Shown piece by piece: positions 20,046-28,619 of a stretch of 37,577 nt of DNA (the stretch's first letter is position 1; every line of letters begins with the position of its first letter). The position numbers were made by a program, and so were the translations under genes. The notes under the pieces are model-generated. The model saw only the letters and a program-made list of their open reading frames with translations. It did no database searches and was not told the origin of the DNA. Origin of the DNA: Symbiodinium natans (taxonomy: Eukaryota; Sar; Dinophyceae; Suessiales; Symbiodiniaceae); assembly GCA_905221605.1 (NCBI GenBank), contig CAJNDS010001062.1:1-37577 (forward strand). The letters run 5' to 3'.

Positions 20046-20209
20046 GCTTTGTTTAGGGTTTGGGGTTTAGAGCTCAAAGCGTTTAGGGCTTCACAGCCAA
20101 CTAGGTTAAGGGCTTTGAGGCTGAAGGGCTTCAGTTTACGGACTTGGGGCTTAGGGGCTAAGGGCTTCAGGGCTTAGGATGTTGGTGAGGATTACTAGGT
20201 TTCGTCGCC

Positions 20210-20236
20210 GGGGGCGGGGGGGGGGGGGGGGGGGGA
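20210..20236 (+). repeat. poly-G tract
   Basis: A run of over 20 G with one early interruption. Confidence 0.9.
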
Positions 20237-20727
20237 GGGGATGCAACTTATTTGGGCTTCGGGTACAAAGTTTTAGTGGGGTTCAAGGGTTCGCGGGTGC
20301 AATTCGGGCTCAGGGTTCAGGGTTTAGCAGGTTGCAGCGTTGGGGGGCTGAGGGTTTCGGGAGCTTCCTCACAGGACTCCCCCCCAGAAAGCACACCCCA
20401 GCCCAGCCATCGCAAGACATCGAAACCCCAGAAGCCCCAACCCGGGTTTTAGGTTTAGGGTTTCGGGTCTAGGGTCCAGAACTAAGAATCTGAGACGTGA
20501 AACTGTGCACCTGGACACGCTTCGTCTTTGGCCGAAAACGCTAGCCAGGTTGTCATCTGCAAAAGTTGTCCGTCCTAAGTAAGAGCCTCTTGTACCCAAG
20601 CGGGGTTTAGGGTGTTGCTTTTGAGGGGTTCGGGGCCAAGGCTTGAGGAGGGCGAACATCTAATGTATCCCGGCAGCCTCATATAGGGGCCTTAATGATT
20701 CGAAAAATGTGAGAGTGGCTTTTTTAA

Positions 20728-20887
20728 TTGGGGTGGCAATAGTAATATTCGCCAGGCCAGAGGGCCCCAGCCGAAGACTACTTTCCATTACGGGAGGTTT
20801 TCGGGCCGATGTATGTAAACAAGTCTATATAGGGGGGTCCGGTGATAATAAGAATGGGGTGGCAATTGTAAAATTTCTCTGGCCAGG
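20728..20887 (+). repeat. diverged direct repeat in AT-rich island
   Basis: GGGGTGGCAATAGTAATATT...GGCCAG near 20,728-20,760 recurs as GGGGTGGCAATTGTAAAATT...GGCCAG near 20,853-20,887, about 125 bp apart. The surrounding 20,460-21,160 has no array. Confidence 0.55.
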
Positions 20888-21165
20888 AATTGAAAATTTT
20901 ACTGAAAATGCAGGACAGCAAACAGACCAAGTCGGGCCGGCAGAGCAAAAGGAGCTGCAGAGAGCAAGCAGAAGCCTTCAAGACAAAGCAAAGCAGACCC
21001 TGACAGCTGACCCCCCCCAGACCCCCAGACCCCAGACCCCCAGAATCCTCATAATTGACACCCCCTCTTTTTTTCCACCCCTCCAAACCCCGGGGACCAA
21101 AACAAGATTTGGGGGGGGGGTTTATTAAAGCGACTCTAACATTAGGATTTTAGGGGGTTTATTGT

Positions 21166-21262
21166 AGTAAACCCTGAACCCTGAACCCTGAACCCTAAAC
21201 CCTAAACCCTATAATTATAAAGGGATCATAGGGGATTACCATTAGTAACCATTCCGACCCCT
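21166..21262 (-). repeat. CCCTGAA/CCCTAAA array next to AT-rich dispersed element copy
   Basis: Six C-rich units (21,166-21,209), then ATTATAAAGGGATCATAGGG and CATTAGTAA, a diverged copy of the AT-rich family. Confidence 0.6.
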
Positions 21263-21270
21263 GAAATTAC

Positions 21271-21319
21271 CTGGAGGAGCTGAGGCTCCTGCCTGCTTCT
21301 GCACCTGCTCAACCGCGGC
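21271..21319 (-). CDS. candidate exon (L) of minus-strand split gene
   Basis: 49 nt: 16 codons plus 1 nt. Acceptor TTGGCAG|G, donor CAG|GTAATT, close to the eukaryotic consensus. The reading AAVEQVQKQAGASAPP is alanine/glutamine-rich and could be helical. It joins candidate exon K in phase 0. Confidence 0.4.
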
Positions 21320-21335
21320 CTGCCAACGGGTTCGG

Positions 21336-21430
21336 GGTTTAGGGTTTAGGGTTCAGGGTTCAGGGTTCAGGGTTCAGGGTTCAGGGTTCAGGGTTCAGGG
21401 TTTAGGGTTTAGGGTTTAGGGTTTAGGGGG
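21336..21430 (+). repeat. TTTAGGG array with homogenised TTCAGGG block
   Basis: Seven or eight consecutive TTCAGGG units are flanked by TTTAGGG units on both sides. Confidence 0.95.
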
Positions 21431-21640
21431 TTAGGGTTCAGGGTGTGGGGCTTAGGGCTTCTTAAGGCTTAGGGCCTGAGGGCTTTAGGGCCTTAGTTAA
21501 CTTAGGGCCTTAGGGCCTAGGGCAAGGATTCGGGCTTAGGGCGTAGGTAGGGCTTAGGGCTCAGGGCTCACGGCCTAGGGCGTAAGGCTTAGGGCTTAGG
21601 GCTCCGGGCTTAGTTAGGGCTTATAGGGCTTAAGGCCCAG
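21431..21640 (+). repeat. degenerate G-rich repeat
   Basis: CTTAGGG, CCTAGGG and CTCAGGG units with irregular spacing, apparently an ageing array. Confidence 0.75.
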
Positions 21641-21916
21641 CGTTGATCCCTTTCGGGTTTAATTCGGGGCCCCTTCTAACTTAACTATGTTGCGTGATCA
21701 GAATTCAGTGGATAAATCGATCGAATTCTTACGGTGGTACGTTTATTTGAAGTGCCTTAACAGCAACCGAGGCTCAGGGTTTTCCGGCGAGAGGCCGAGG
21801 TCTTAGGGTCTTCAGGCGGGAGTTCAAAACCCTCAACCCTGCCTACACCCAAACCTCCAAACGACCTCCAGACCTCGAAATCTCCACCCCCTTCAAACCC
21901 AAAAACGTCACCATCC

Positions 21917-21975
21917 TAAGCCCTAAACCCTAAACCCTGAAACCTGAACCCTGAACCCTGAACCCTGAAACCCCA
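21917..21975 (-). repeat. CCCTAAA/CCCTGAA array
   Basis: About eight units. The interval 21,641-21,916 is unrecognised. Confidence 0.85.
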
Positions 21976-22117
21976 AACCCCTTACACCCTTGAGAGAGCC
22001 GCGAGGGCTCCGAAGACCTCCGCCAACAAACACACCCTGAACTGGCTCAGGGTTTAAGGCTTTAGGGTTTTATGAGGTTTTAGCGGTCGTCGGATGATCC
22101 AGGCGAGACTGACGCAC

Positions 22118-22174
22118 AGATCGCTGCTCCAGGTACTTCTTGGGGATGAAGGACGAATCTCGGGCCAGTCTGCG
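22118..22174 (-). CDS. candidate exon (K) of minus-strand split gene
   Basis: 57 nt, exactly 19 codons. Acceptor GGCTCAG|CGC, donor TCT|GTGCGT. The reading is RRLARDSSFIPKKYLEQRS. Other frames are partly open. It is the first of the chain K-L-P-N-M-Q-R, whose chosen boundaries are mutually phase-compatible. Confidence 0.3.
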
Positions 22175-22201
22175 CTGAGCCTAGCACTGATCTGCTGCAT
22201 C

Positions 22202-22304
22202 TGGGTAGTTGTCAAAATTAGGGTCCCTTTTTGGGTACCCTAAATAATAGGTGCCATGTTCTATTAAGGACCCAAAAAGGGACCCTAATTTTGACAACCA
22301 CCCA
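22202..22304. repeat. MITE-like element with 35-bp terminal inverted repeats
   Basis: Arms 22,202-22,236 and 22,270-22,304 match at 34 of 35 positions; the left arm begins TGGGTAGTTGTCAAAATTAG. The inner sequence is short and partly self-complementary. High arm identity suggests recent origin. No obvious target-site duplication. Confidence 0.85.
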
Positions 22305-22560
22305 TTTGGGGTCTTACCTCCTTCAGGAGCTGTGATCCTACAAAGCCCCAGGTCGTCGGGATCTCCATGAGCTCAGCGGTCTCCGGTAAGAGTGACGGAC
22401 CCGTCCTCCCGGTACTCGACTGGCACCATCATGATGAGAAAACGGTGATCCTGAGCTTCCCAGAGCAAGGCTTTGGGTTTCGAGAGTTCTGGGGAGATTT
22501 TGAGGTTTTCGAGGGCTTTAGGACTCTTGTTGTCGGTTTTAATGCTTTGGTTTCTTTTGG

Positions 22561-22891
22561 CCCTAAACCCTAAACCCTAAACCCTAAACCCTAAACCCTA
22601 AACCCTAAACCCTAAACCCTAAACCCTAAACCCTAAACCCTAAACCCTAAACCCTAAACCCTAAACCCAAACCCTAAACCCTAAACCCTAAACCCTAAAC
22701 CCTAAACCCTAAACCCTGAACCCTGAACCCTGAACCCTAAACCCTAAACCCAAACCCTAAACCCTAAACCCTAAACCCTAAACCCTAAACCCTAAACCCC
22801 AAACCCTAAACCCTTTAACCCTGTAACCCTTTAACCCTTTAAGCCCTAAACCCTAAACCCTAAACCCTTCCTAAACCCTAAACCCTAATCC
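22561..22891 (-). repeat. largest CCCTAAA array
   Basis: About 330 bp, roughly 45 units. Internal CCCAAA, CCCTGAA (three in a row) and CCCTTTAA variants show it is not fresh telomerase product. Immediately right (22,895-22,990) is a GC-rich block open on the minus strand (for example VREDPLATWLRCNVAQEVQQ). Confidence 0.97.
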
Positions 22892-23003
22892 CTGCCAGGG
22901 CTTTAGGGTCGGAGAGCTTCCGGCCTGCTGCACTTCCTGCGCGACGTTGCAGCGAAGCCAGGTCGCCAGGGGGTCCTCGCGAACCCGGAACATTGAACCC
23001 CGA

Positions 23004-23135
23004 GCCCTAAACCCTAAACCCTAAACCCTAAACCCTAAACCCTAAACCCTAAACCCTGAGCCGAGGTTTAAGGTTTAGTGTTCAGGGTTTAGGGTTAAGG
23101 GTTCGGGGTCTAGGGTTCAGAGTTTAGGGCTTTCT
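23004..23135. repeat. opposed arrays back to back
   Basis: CCCTAAA units (23,004-23,057) are followed within about 10 bp by degenerate G-rich units (23,064-23,135), giving a hairpin-forming inverted repeat. Confidence 0.85.
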
Positions 23136-23686
23136 GAGAGTGATTGGATGACAATGCAGGTTCAAGCCCTCCTGCACCCCACCCCACATCATCCCCCACG
23201 TAATCCAACAGCCAAGCGCTCACGCGGTCTTCGGAAGGCTTGTGTAGGGCTGAGGTGTATAAGGTTCTAGGCTCAGGGTTGCGAATGCTACAAATACACT
23301 CTGGGGCCTTAAGGGGAGGGTAGGGCCTCGTTGAGCTCCGACTTTCTGGGGTGCCGCTTGAAGGGGAGACAAGGCCCTGAGTCTTGACACTAATCCCCCA
23401 TAAACCCTCAGGCATCCTAAACAAACCGAACTATTTACTTACCGAACTTTGTGGAGTCAACAGGAGTCGCACTAAACCCCAGACTCTGAACCCCCTATCT
23501 TGCACACTCAACACTTTAGCTCTAGACCATCCCAAGCCGAATCCTGAAAAGCCTTCCCGACGTACAAGGCAGCACTTTAGAGCACCCTTTTGGTGCACAT
23601 GGAGTGGTCCACTGGTCTACCCAATGTCAAGCAGTGGAATCATTGGAACGCCAATCTTTCTCAGGGTAGTTACATGCTCCCTTAGA

Positions 23687-23758
23687 ATGGGCCCTTAAAA
23701 GGGTACCCGGTTCCCCGTGGAAACCCCTTTATATACCCTATACAACTTAAGGGCCCAT
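23687..23758. repeat. short inverted repeat
   Basis: ATGGGCCCTTAA (23,687-23,698) and TTAAGGGCCCAT (23,747-23,758) are perfect 12-bp inverted arms. Within 23,136-24,085 I see no other repeat; open frames exist on both strands, none recognised. Confidence 0.65.
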
Positions 23759-24086
23759 ACATCAGAACCCTTGAAAGGAGGTTAGGGACCAAACTTGAGG
23801 GCCGGAGGCAGGGAGGACGAAAGCTCGGGGGCCGGAAGCAAGAGCAAAGTTGCAAGAGAAAGTGCGGGCAGGGCCCAGTTGGAGGCATGCTTGAGGGGCC
23901 AGCGTCTTCTTTTCAGCCGTCGCAGTGTTGGGTAGATACTAGCTTCTTGCAATCAACTAGCTTGTTGCAATCAACACATCACTAGTGGGCGGCGACGCAT
24001 GTTGTGCTGGGAGCCTGACTCACGCGCTGCGGTCAACACGCGACGGAGTCAGGTCTTGACGTAAAAACGCCTCCCCTTAAGGTATT

Positions 24087-24240
24087 GATATATCAATTTA
24101 CCCCCCCCCCCCCACCCCCCCCCCTCCAAAACCAGGGAATTCGTGTGATGTATCAATTTACCCCCACCCCCCCCCTCCCCCCTTCCAAAACCAAGGAATT
24201 CGTGTGATATATCAATTTACCCCCCCCCCCCCCCCCCACC
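24087..24240 (+). repeat. 60-bp tandem repeat with poly-C segments
   Basis: Three copies start at 24,087, 24,147 and 24,206. Each has TATCAATTTA, then a C-rich run of variable length; the first two continue CCAAAACCA..GGAATTCGTGTGAT. The third copy is truncated. Length variation is in the C run. Confidence 0.9.
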
Positions 24241-24360
24241 CCCTAATAAGATAGTATCAATAATACGCTGTTTTCTGGCCGTGGTCGGCCCCCTGCTGCT
24301 AAAGCAGATAAAACTCCAGCTTCGCTACGCGAGCTTTCGTGACTAAGAGACCATGAAACT

Positions 24361-24405
24361 ACCCTAAACCTTAAACCCTAAACCCTAAACCCGAATCCCT
24401 AAACC
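24361..24405 (-). repeat. CCCTAAA array
   Basis: About five units. Confidence 0.85.
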
Positions 24406-24534
24406 CCTTCTACTCATGTCGACCTAGCCCTCACAACCTCCGTTGAAACTTGGCGCCCGTCCCCTCCCCCGCAAATCTCGGAAACGAAGCCCTACGCCCT
24501 AAACCACAACCATCGTAACCAAGGGTGCACCCTA

Positions 24535-24592
24535 AAGGGTTTAGGGTTTAGGGTTTATGGTTTAGGGTTTAGGGCTAGGGTTTAGGTTTAGG
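24535..24592 (+). repeat. TTTAGGG array
   Basis: About eight units. The interval 24,593-24,982 has no array; several short open frames on both strands, none recognised. Confidence 0.85.
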
Positions 24593-24982
24593 TGTGAACT
24601 CTTCCTACTCCTGCTCAAGATGTGCCAAGGGCCCCAACAACCCCTCACCCTACACCCGACGACCTCTGCGCTCTCTGGCGGACTGCTTGTCCAGCCTGAA
24701 CCGGGAGCGGATCGATGCATCATGACAAATAACCGAGATGCAAACTTCAATGCCGAAAAGTGATGAGAGAAAGGGTGCTAGCATGAACAAGACAAAGCAC
24801 GTTAATCCCTCTTTTTCGCCTGAACGTCAAGAACTTGGATATTTATGGGGCAGAGGCATAGCCTTACATGCTTTTTTTAGACTGGTAATTGCGGACACTT
24901 TCGCCGTCGGCTTCTGTCGCGAGCCGCGGGACTCTCCGCAGCATTCTTTAAGGGTGGGCACTCCAGGGCTACTCGGCGAGAC

Positions 24983-25077
24983 CTAAACCCTAAACCCCAA
25001 ACCCTAAACCCCAAATCCTAAACCCTAAACCCCAAACCCCCAACCCCACACCCTAAACCCCAAACCCTAAACCCTAT
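24983..25077 (-). repeat. CCCTAAA/CCCCAAA array
   Basis: About 13 units with alternating CCCCAAA variants. Confidence 0.9.
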
Positions 25078-25078
25078 C

Positions 25079-25153
25079 TCTTGGGCTGGGCACTTGAGTG
25101 ACCAGGCCAAGGAGACCGGGCGGGACTTCGGAGGAGGCGAGGAGCGTGGTGGA
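25079..25153 (-). CDS. candidate exon (G) of minus-strand split gene
   Basis: 75 nt, 25 codons. Acceptor GACTTTCAG|TCC; the donor is of GA type (AGA|GATAGG), an unusual class reported in dinoflagellates. The reading includes EVPPGLLGLVTQVPSPR. Phase 0 entry matches exon F. The plus strand is also open, so support is weak. Confidence 0.22.
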
Positions 25154-25242
25154 CTGAAAGTCTAGGAATAAGAAGCTCAGAACGAGGTCTGAAGAACTAA
25201 GGAAGAACAAGCTAAAAAAGGGGGCCTGAATTATTTGCAATA

Positions 25243-25300
25243 TAGGGCCTTGGGGGATACTATAGTAAATTTACAAGGGGACCATAAGGGAACATTCTTC
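25243..25300 (+). repeat. AT-rich dispersed element copy
   Basis: TTGGGGGATACTATAGTAAA then AAGGGGACCATAAGGGAACA. The best partner of the copy at 12,245-12,312. Confidence 0.7.
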
Positions 25301-25356
25301 GTAGCTTGCTATATTTTGTAAGAGTGGCCATCAACAGAACAGTAGTGGGTAGAACC

Positions 25357-25453
25357 CCAAACCCTAAACCCTAAACCCTAAACCCTAAACCCTAAACCCT
25401 AAACCCTAAACCCTAAACCCTAAACCCTAAACCCTAAACCCTAAACCCTAAAC
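25357..25453 (-). repeat. CCCTAAA array, perfect
   Basis: About 14 perfect units ending exactly at candidate exon F. On the minus strand the exon would be followed immediately by GTTTAGGG, so the repeat itself would provide the donor. Confidence 0.95.
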
Positions 25454-25512
25454 CGTTGGTGTTGGTGGTATAGTTGCAGGAAGGATAAGATCTCCCCCTC
25501 GGAACTCATGGC
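25454..25512 (-). CDS. candidate exon (F) of minus-strand split gene
   Basis: 59 nt: 2 nt plus 19 codons. Acceptor GGGTTCAG|GC, donor ACG|GTTTAG provided by the adjacent array. The phase-compatible reading is HEFRGGDLILPATIPPTPT. A phase-0 reading is also open, so the frame is not certain. Confidence 0.3.
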
Positions 25513-25587
25513 CTGAACCCATGATGAAACCCCCCAAACTTGGGTTCAGGGTTTAGGGTTTAGGGTTTAGGGTTTAGGGTGTACGGC
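25513..25587 (-). other. candidate 75-nt intron made of telomere-like repeat
   Basis: On the minus strand it runs from GCCGTACACCCTAAACCC to GGGTTCAG, with about five CCCTAAA-type units in its first half. GC-AG introns are known in dinoflagellates. It separates two open blocks in compatible phase. Confidence 0.3.
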
Positions 25588-25648
25588 CTTGGAGAGTCAG
25601 CAGCTCGAAGAAGGATTGCGGCAGTCTCTCCACGTCCTGCACAATCCA
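25588..25648 (-). CDS. candidate exon (E) of minus-strand split gene
   Basis: 61 nt: 20 codons plus 1 nt. Acceptor CTCATTCCCCAG|TGG. The reading WIVQDVERLPQSFFELLTLQ has a convincing amphipathic look; upstream codons in the same frame are also open, so the exact acceptor is uncertain. GC-type donor. Confidence 0.32.
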
Positions 25649-25671
25649 CTGGGGAATGAGCCTTTGGCTAA

Positions 25672-25735
25672 AACCCTAAACCCTAAATCCTACACCCAAA
25701 ACCCTAAACCCTAAAGGCCCTAAACCCTAAACCCG
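25672..25735 (-). repeat. CCCTAAA array
   Basis: About eight units with an interrupting GGCCCTAAA. Confidence 0.9.
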
Positions 25736-25991
25736 ATACCCGAAAAGCCCTAAGCATGGCCCGTTTAGACCCCATAAGCCTTCGAGCTCCACCTTTCTCA
25801 AAAGACCAAACCCTATAAGGCACCGTAACCCCTATGTCAAACCCTTCATCTGGCACACAACTGAATGGCCCAATTGTAGTTCCCAATGCAAGGAGTTGTA
25901 AAAAACGATAAGAAAACTATGTGGACAAGCAGGGCACTGTGGTCAAAACCCTTTGAACCCTTTATTATGCAACGAAAGGTTGTCTCGCGAC

Positions 25992-26080
25992 CTCTTGCAC
26001 GTCCTCCACAGGAATCTTCGCACGCGGACGCGCATGTGCAGGAAGGGGTGTGCGCTGACTTCGGCAATCGTGGACAAGGG
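25992..26080 (-). CDS. candidate exon (D) of minus-strand split gene
   Basis: 89 nt: 2 nt plus 29 codons. Acceptor GAAGCTTTCAG|CC, donor GAG|GTCGCG. The reading ends HARPRAKIPVEDVQE. All three minus frames are open across this block, so the frame rests on phase agreement with exon C. Confidence 0.28.
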
Positions 26081-26190
26081 CTGAAAGCTTCCAAGACCAA
26101 ACAAAGACCCGTAGACCAACACTTCCGGCATGAAGGCAAAGGGTCACCTAGGGTTTAGGGTTTAGGGTTTAGTGTTTAGGGTTTTTTTAC
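26081..26190 (-). other. candidate 110-nt intron with telomere-like repeat
   Basis: On the minus strand it starts GTAAAAAAACCCTAAACACT, continues with about four C-rich units, and ends GGAAGCTTTCAG. It is a GT-AG interval between two phase-compatible open blocks. Confidence 0.33.
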
Positions 26191-26245
26191 AAGCTGTCAC
26201 TGACTCGCGGAACTGGCAAAATGTCACGCGCAGCTTGCGGTGTTT
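26191..26245 (-). CDS. candidate exon (C) of minus-strand split gene
   Basis: 55 nt: 18 codons plus 1 nt. Acceptor GGCGGCAG|AAA, donor CTT|GTAAAA. The basic reading KHRKLRVTFCQFRESVTA leaves 1 nt that exon D completes. Function unknown. Confidence 0.35.
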
Positions 26246-26465
26246 CTGCCGCCGCGATTATTGGGGGGGACTCTAGACAGATCAACCCTGAACACCTCGA
26301 CAGCTCTAAACCCGAAGGCTCAAAACCTGAACCCCTTCACCCCTAATTAACCCCTAAATCTGAAAGCCTTAAAACCTTAAAACCCCAAGACCCCAAAACC
26401 CTGAAACCCAAATACCCTAAAACCCTAAGACCCTGCGACCCTAAACTCCCAAAAACGCCTAATGC

Positions 26466-26554
26466 CCGAAAGAGCGCCTCCAGTTTCCGGAGGCCAAGAG
26501 TGTACGCGCCGCGGGCATCGGTGATGGCGACAAAGACCTGGCACGTCGTGTGGC
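26466..26554 (-). CDS. candidate exon (B) of minus-strand split gene
   Basis: 89 nt: 2 nt plus 29 codons. Acceptor GGCTTCAAG|GC, GC-type donor CGG|GCATTA. The reading contains CQVFVAITDARGAYTLGLRK and is clearly the most protein-like of the frames here. Function unknown. Confidence 0.32.
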
Positions 26555-26570
26555 CTTGAAGCCCGCGCTC

Positions 26571-26715
26571 AGGGTTTAGGGGTTTAGGGGTTTGGGTTTA
26601 GGGGTTTAGGGGTTTGGGGGTTTAGGGGTGTAGGGGTTTAGGGGTTTAGGGTTTTACAGGTTTAGGGGTTTAGGGTTTAAGGTATAGGGTTTAGGGTTTA
26701 GGCTTTAGGATTTAC
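26571..26715 (+). repeat. TTTAGGG / GTTTAGGG array
   Basis: About 19 G-rich units, largely 8-bp, degenerate at the right end. Confidence 0.9.
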
Positions 26716-26892
26716 AAAGGGGTTTAAGAGTTCCGGGTTCAGAGGTTAACTATAGGGGCCAGGATTCTCGAAGTCCTGGACACCAAAACCTGAGAAAGGC
26801 TTTGGACTTGATGTTTGGGGTTTTGGGCTCGGAGTTTACAGGGGGCGCTTCAGAGTTCTATTTCTAAAGCCTTTGTTGCACGCATTTTGGGG

Positions 26893-26948
26893 TAGGGTTT
26901 GGGGTTTGGGGTTTGGGGTTTGGGGTTTAGGGTTTAGGGTTTAGGGTA
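26893..26948 (+). repeat. TTTGGGG then TTTAGGG array
   Basis: Five TTTGGGG units followed by three TTTAGGG units, another homogenised variant block. Confidence 0.9.
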
Positions 26949-27067
26949 TTATGATGGGGAGAATGGTTGTTTACGCTCCGATGCTGCCAGCAGCCCGACT
27001 CAATTCAGCACAACGGGGTGCCGAAAGCTCAACTTCGCTCTTCCTTCAAGGCTTCTACCTTGGACCC

Positions 27068-27178
27068 TTAAGGTTGTATTTTCTGGGTTTTCGAGTCCCT
27101 TTTTAAAGATCCCCAAGGGTATACTAAGGGCCATATTGGGAGTATATTTCGGTGAACCTTTAGGGGTACAACCTTAGT
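27068..27178. repeat. imperfect inverted repeat
   Basis: CCCTTAAGGTTGTA on the left pairs with TACAACCTTAGTGG on the right with two mismatches; the interior holds GTATACT and AGTATAT half-palindromes. Confidence 0.45.
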
Positions 27179-27185
27179 GGGGTAC

Positions 27186-27298
27186 GAGTCTTCATCCCAT
27201 GAGGCGAACGCGTCGGGCCGACAGAGTTAAGGAAGAGAAGGTAGACGGACAAAGAGACGTTGGGGCCTGGGCGGAAGAAGGCCACCCCCGATTTCCGA
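27186..27298 (-). CDS. candidate exon (A4) of minus-strand split gene
   Basis: 113 nt. Acceptor GAGGCTTCAG|T, possible donor ACTC|GTACCC. The reading includes SGVAFFRPGPNVSLSVYLLF. Other frames and the plus strand are open as well, so this is weak and listed because its phase fits its neighbours. Confidence 0.15.
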
Positions 27299-27310
27299 CT
27301 GAAGCCTCGC

Positions 27311-27399
27311 CCTAAACCCTAGCCCTAAACCCTAAACCCTAAACCCTAATCCCTAAACCCTAAACCCTACACCCTAATCCCTAAACCCTAAACCCTAAA
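27311..27399 (-). repeat. CCCTAAA array
   Basis: About 12 units with CCCTAAT and CCCTACA variants. The interval 27,400-28,060 has no clean array. Confidence 0.9.
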
Positions 27400-27653
27400 A
27401 CCTACTCAAAGGTTCAAGGGTGGCAGCAAGTAAGGCTATTCGAACCTCCGACTGAGGCTACAACCAATCAAGACTATATCTACACGACTTGCAACTTATA
27501 AGCCCAACTAAAACGACACACGTACCTGTGAGCAGTCTTCCCACATGCACCATGGAGAGATTAGGGTTTAGGGCTTCGGGTTTGGGGTTTAAGGGATGTG
27601 GAGCCTACATGAGAGTTTATCAGTCGGGATGTGGGGATTCCAGAAAGCCGCAC

Positions 27654-27701
27654 AGATTGCTGGCTGCAGATCCTGTATCCCCTTCGAGTTCTAGACTACC
27701 C
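27654..27701 (-). CDS. candidate exon (A3) of minus-strand split gene
   Basis: 48 nt. Acceptor GATTTGTTCAG|G, donor ATCT|GTGCGG. The reading is GSLELEGDTGSAASN. Weakly supported; a plus-strand frame overlaps. Confidence 0.17.
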
Positions 27702-27777
27702 CTGAACAAATCATCCCAAGATTCAGAAAACCTCAACCCGAAACCATAAACAGGCGCCGTTTCCCCAAACCACCCAC

Positions 27778-27833
27778 CAGGCCAAGCCCGACCAAAGCTT
27801 CGCAACGAAACGGAGACCCAACATGCTGCAAAT
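27778..27833 (-). CDS. candidate exon (A2) of minus-strand split gene
   Basis: 56 nt. Good acceptor (GGATTGCTTTTCAG|ATT), donor TG|GTGGGT. The reading ICSMLGLRFVAKLWSGLA follows exon A in phase 0. Function unknown. Confidence 0.22.
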
Positions 27834-28061
27834 CTGAAAAGCAATCCTTGACATGATCCTCCTAAGCCAATAAGGAAATACTCAAACATCCCAATGGCCT
27901 ACCAAGACAAGCAAATGTTCAAGGGCCTAAGAGACCCCTTGAGCAAGATCGCCAAAAACCTTTGGGTTGGACTCAACCTCCAACTCTCAACGCCCAATAC
28001 CCAACCCTCGTCCTAAATCCCAGCCCCAAACCCAGACCCTGAACCCTAGACCCGAAACTCG

Positions 28062-28155
28062 AAACCGACCCTAAACCCTAGGCTCTAAAAGCCCTACACC
28101 CTAAACCCTAAATATCCTCAATCCTAAACCCCAAGCCCTAACCCTAACCCTAGAC
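28062..28155 (-). repeat. degenerate CCCTAAA array
   Basis: C-rich units with irregular spacing. Confidence 0.8.
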
Positions 28156-28204
28156 CTGAAACCGGTTTAACAAAAGCAAGCTCCAAAACCAACCAAGAGT
28201 TTAC

Positions 28205-28280
28205 TGGCGCAGGGCGCGCACCGCACCAGAGGGTGCACAGCTCGAAGAGGAACATGGCGAAGTCCTGCTCGGCCATGGCC
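28205..28280 (-). CDS. candidate exon (A) of minus-strand split gene
   Basis: 76 nt: 1 nt plus 25 codons. Acceptor CGTCAGAG|G, donor CCA|GTAAAC. The reading includes AMAEQDFAMFLFELCTLWCG. It is the most upstream block of the hypothetical gene that I can see, about 0.5 kb from the LINE coding region and transcribed away from it. No homologue recognised. Confidence 0.3.
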
Positions 28281-28308
28281 TCTGACGCTTGTGAAGCAGG
28301 GTTGCAGA

Positions 28309-28403
28309 GGGGGGGAGGGGGGGGGGGTTTTAGGGTTTAGGGTTTAGGGTTTGGGGTTTAGGGTTTAGGGTTTAGAGTTTAGGGTTGAGGGTTCAGGTTT
28401 AGG
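28309..28403 (+). repeat. poly-G tract followed by TTTAGGG array
   Basis: G-rich homopolymer (28,309-28,327, one A inside) runs into about ten TTTAGGG units. Confidence 0.9.
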
Positions 28404-28543
28404 TTGGGGGCTTTAGGCCTTTGGGGGTTTGCGCTCGAGGGTTTTTGGTGGCGGGGTTTCAGGGTCCCGAGCTTTAGAGGGTCGAGTTGAGCACTTATAG
28501 CCGTCAAAAAACTCAAGGGTTGAATGGAGCTCGGACTAAGCCT

Positions 28544-28619
28544 ACCCCTAAACCCTAAACCCTAAACCCTAAGCCCTAAACCCTAAACCCTAAACCCTAA
28601 ACCCTAAACCCTAAACCCG
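28544..28619 (-). repeat. last CCCTAAA array before the LINE
   Basis: About ten units. No telomere-like array occurs to the right of this point. Confidence 0.95.
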
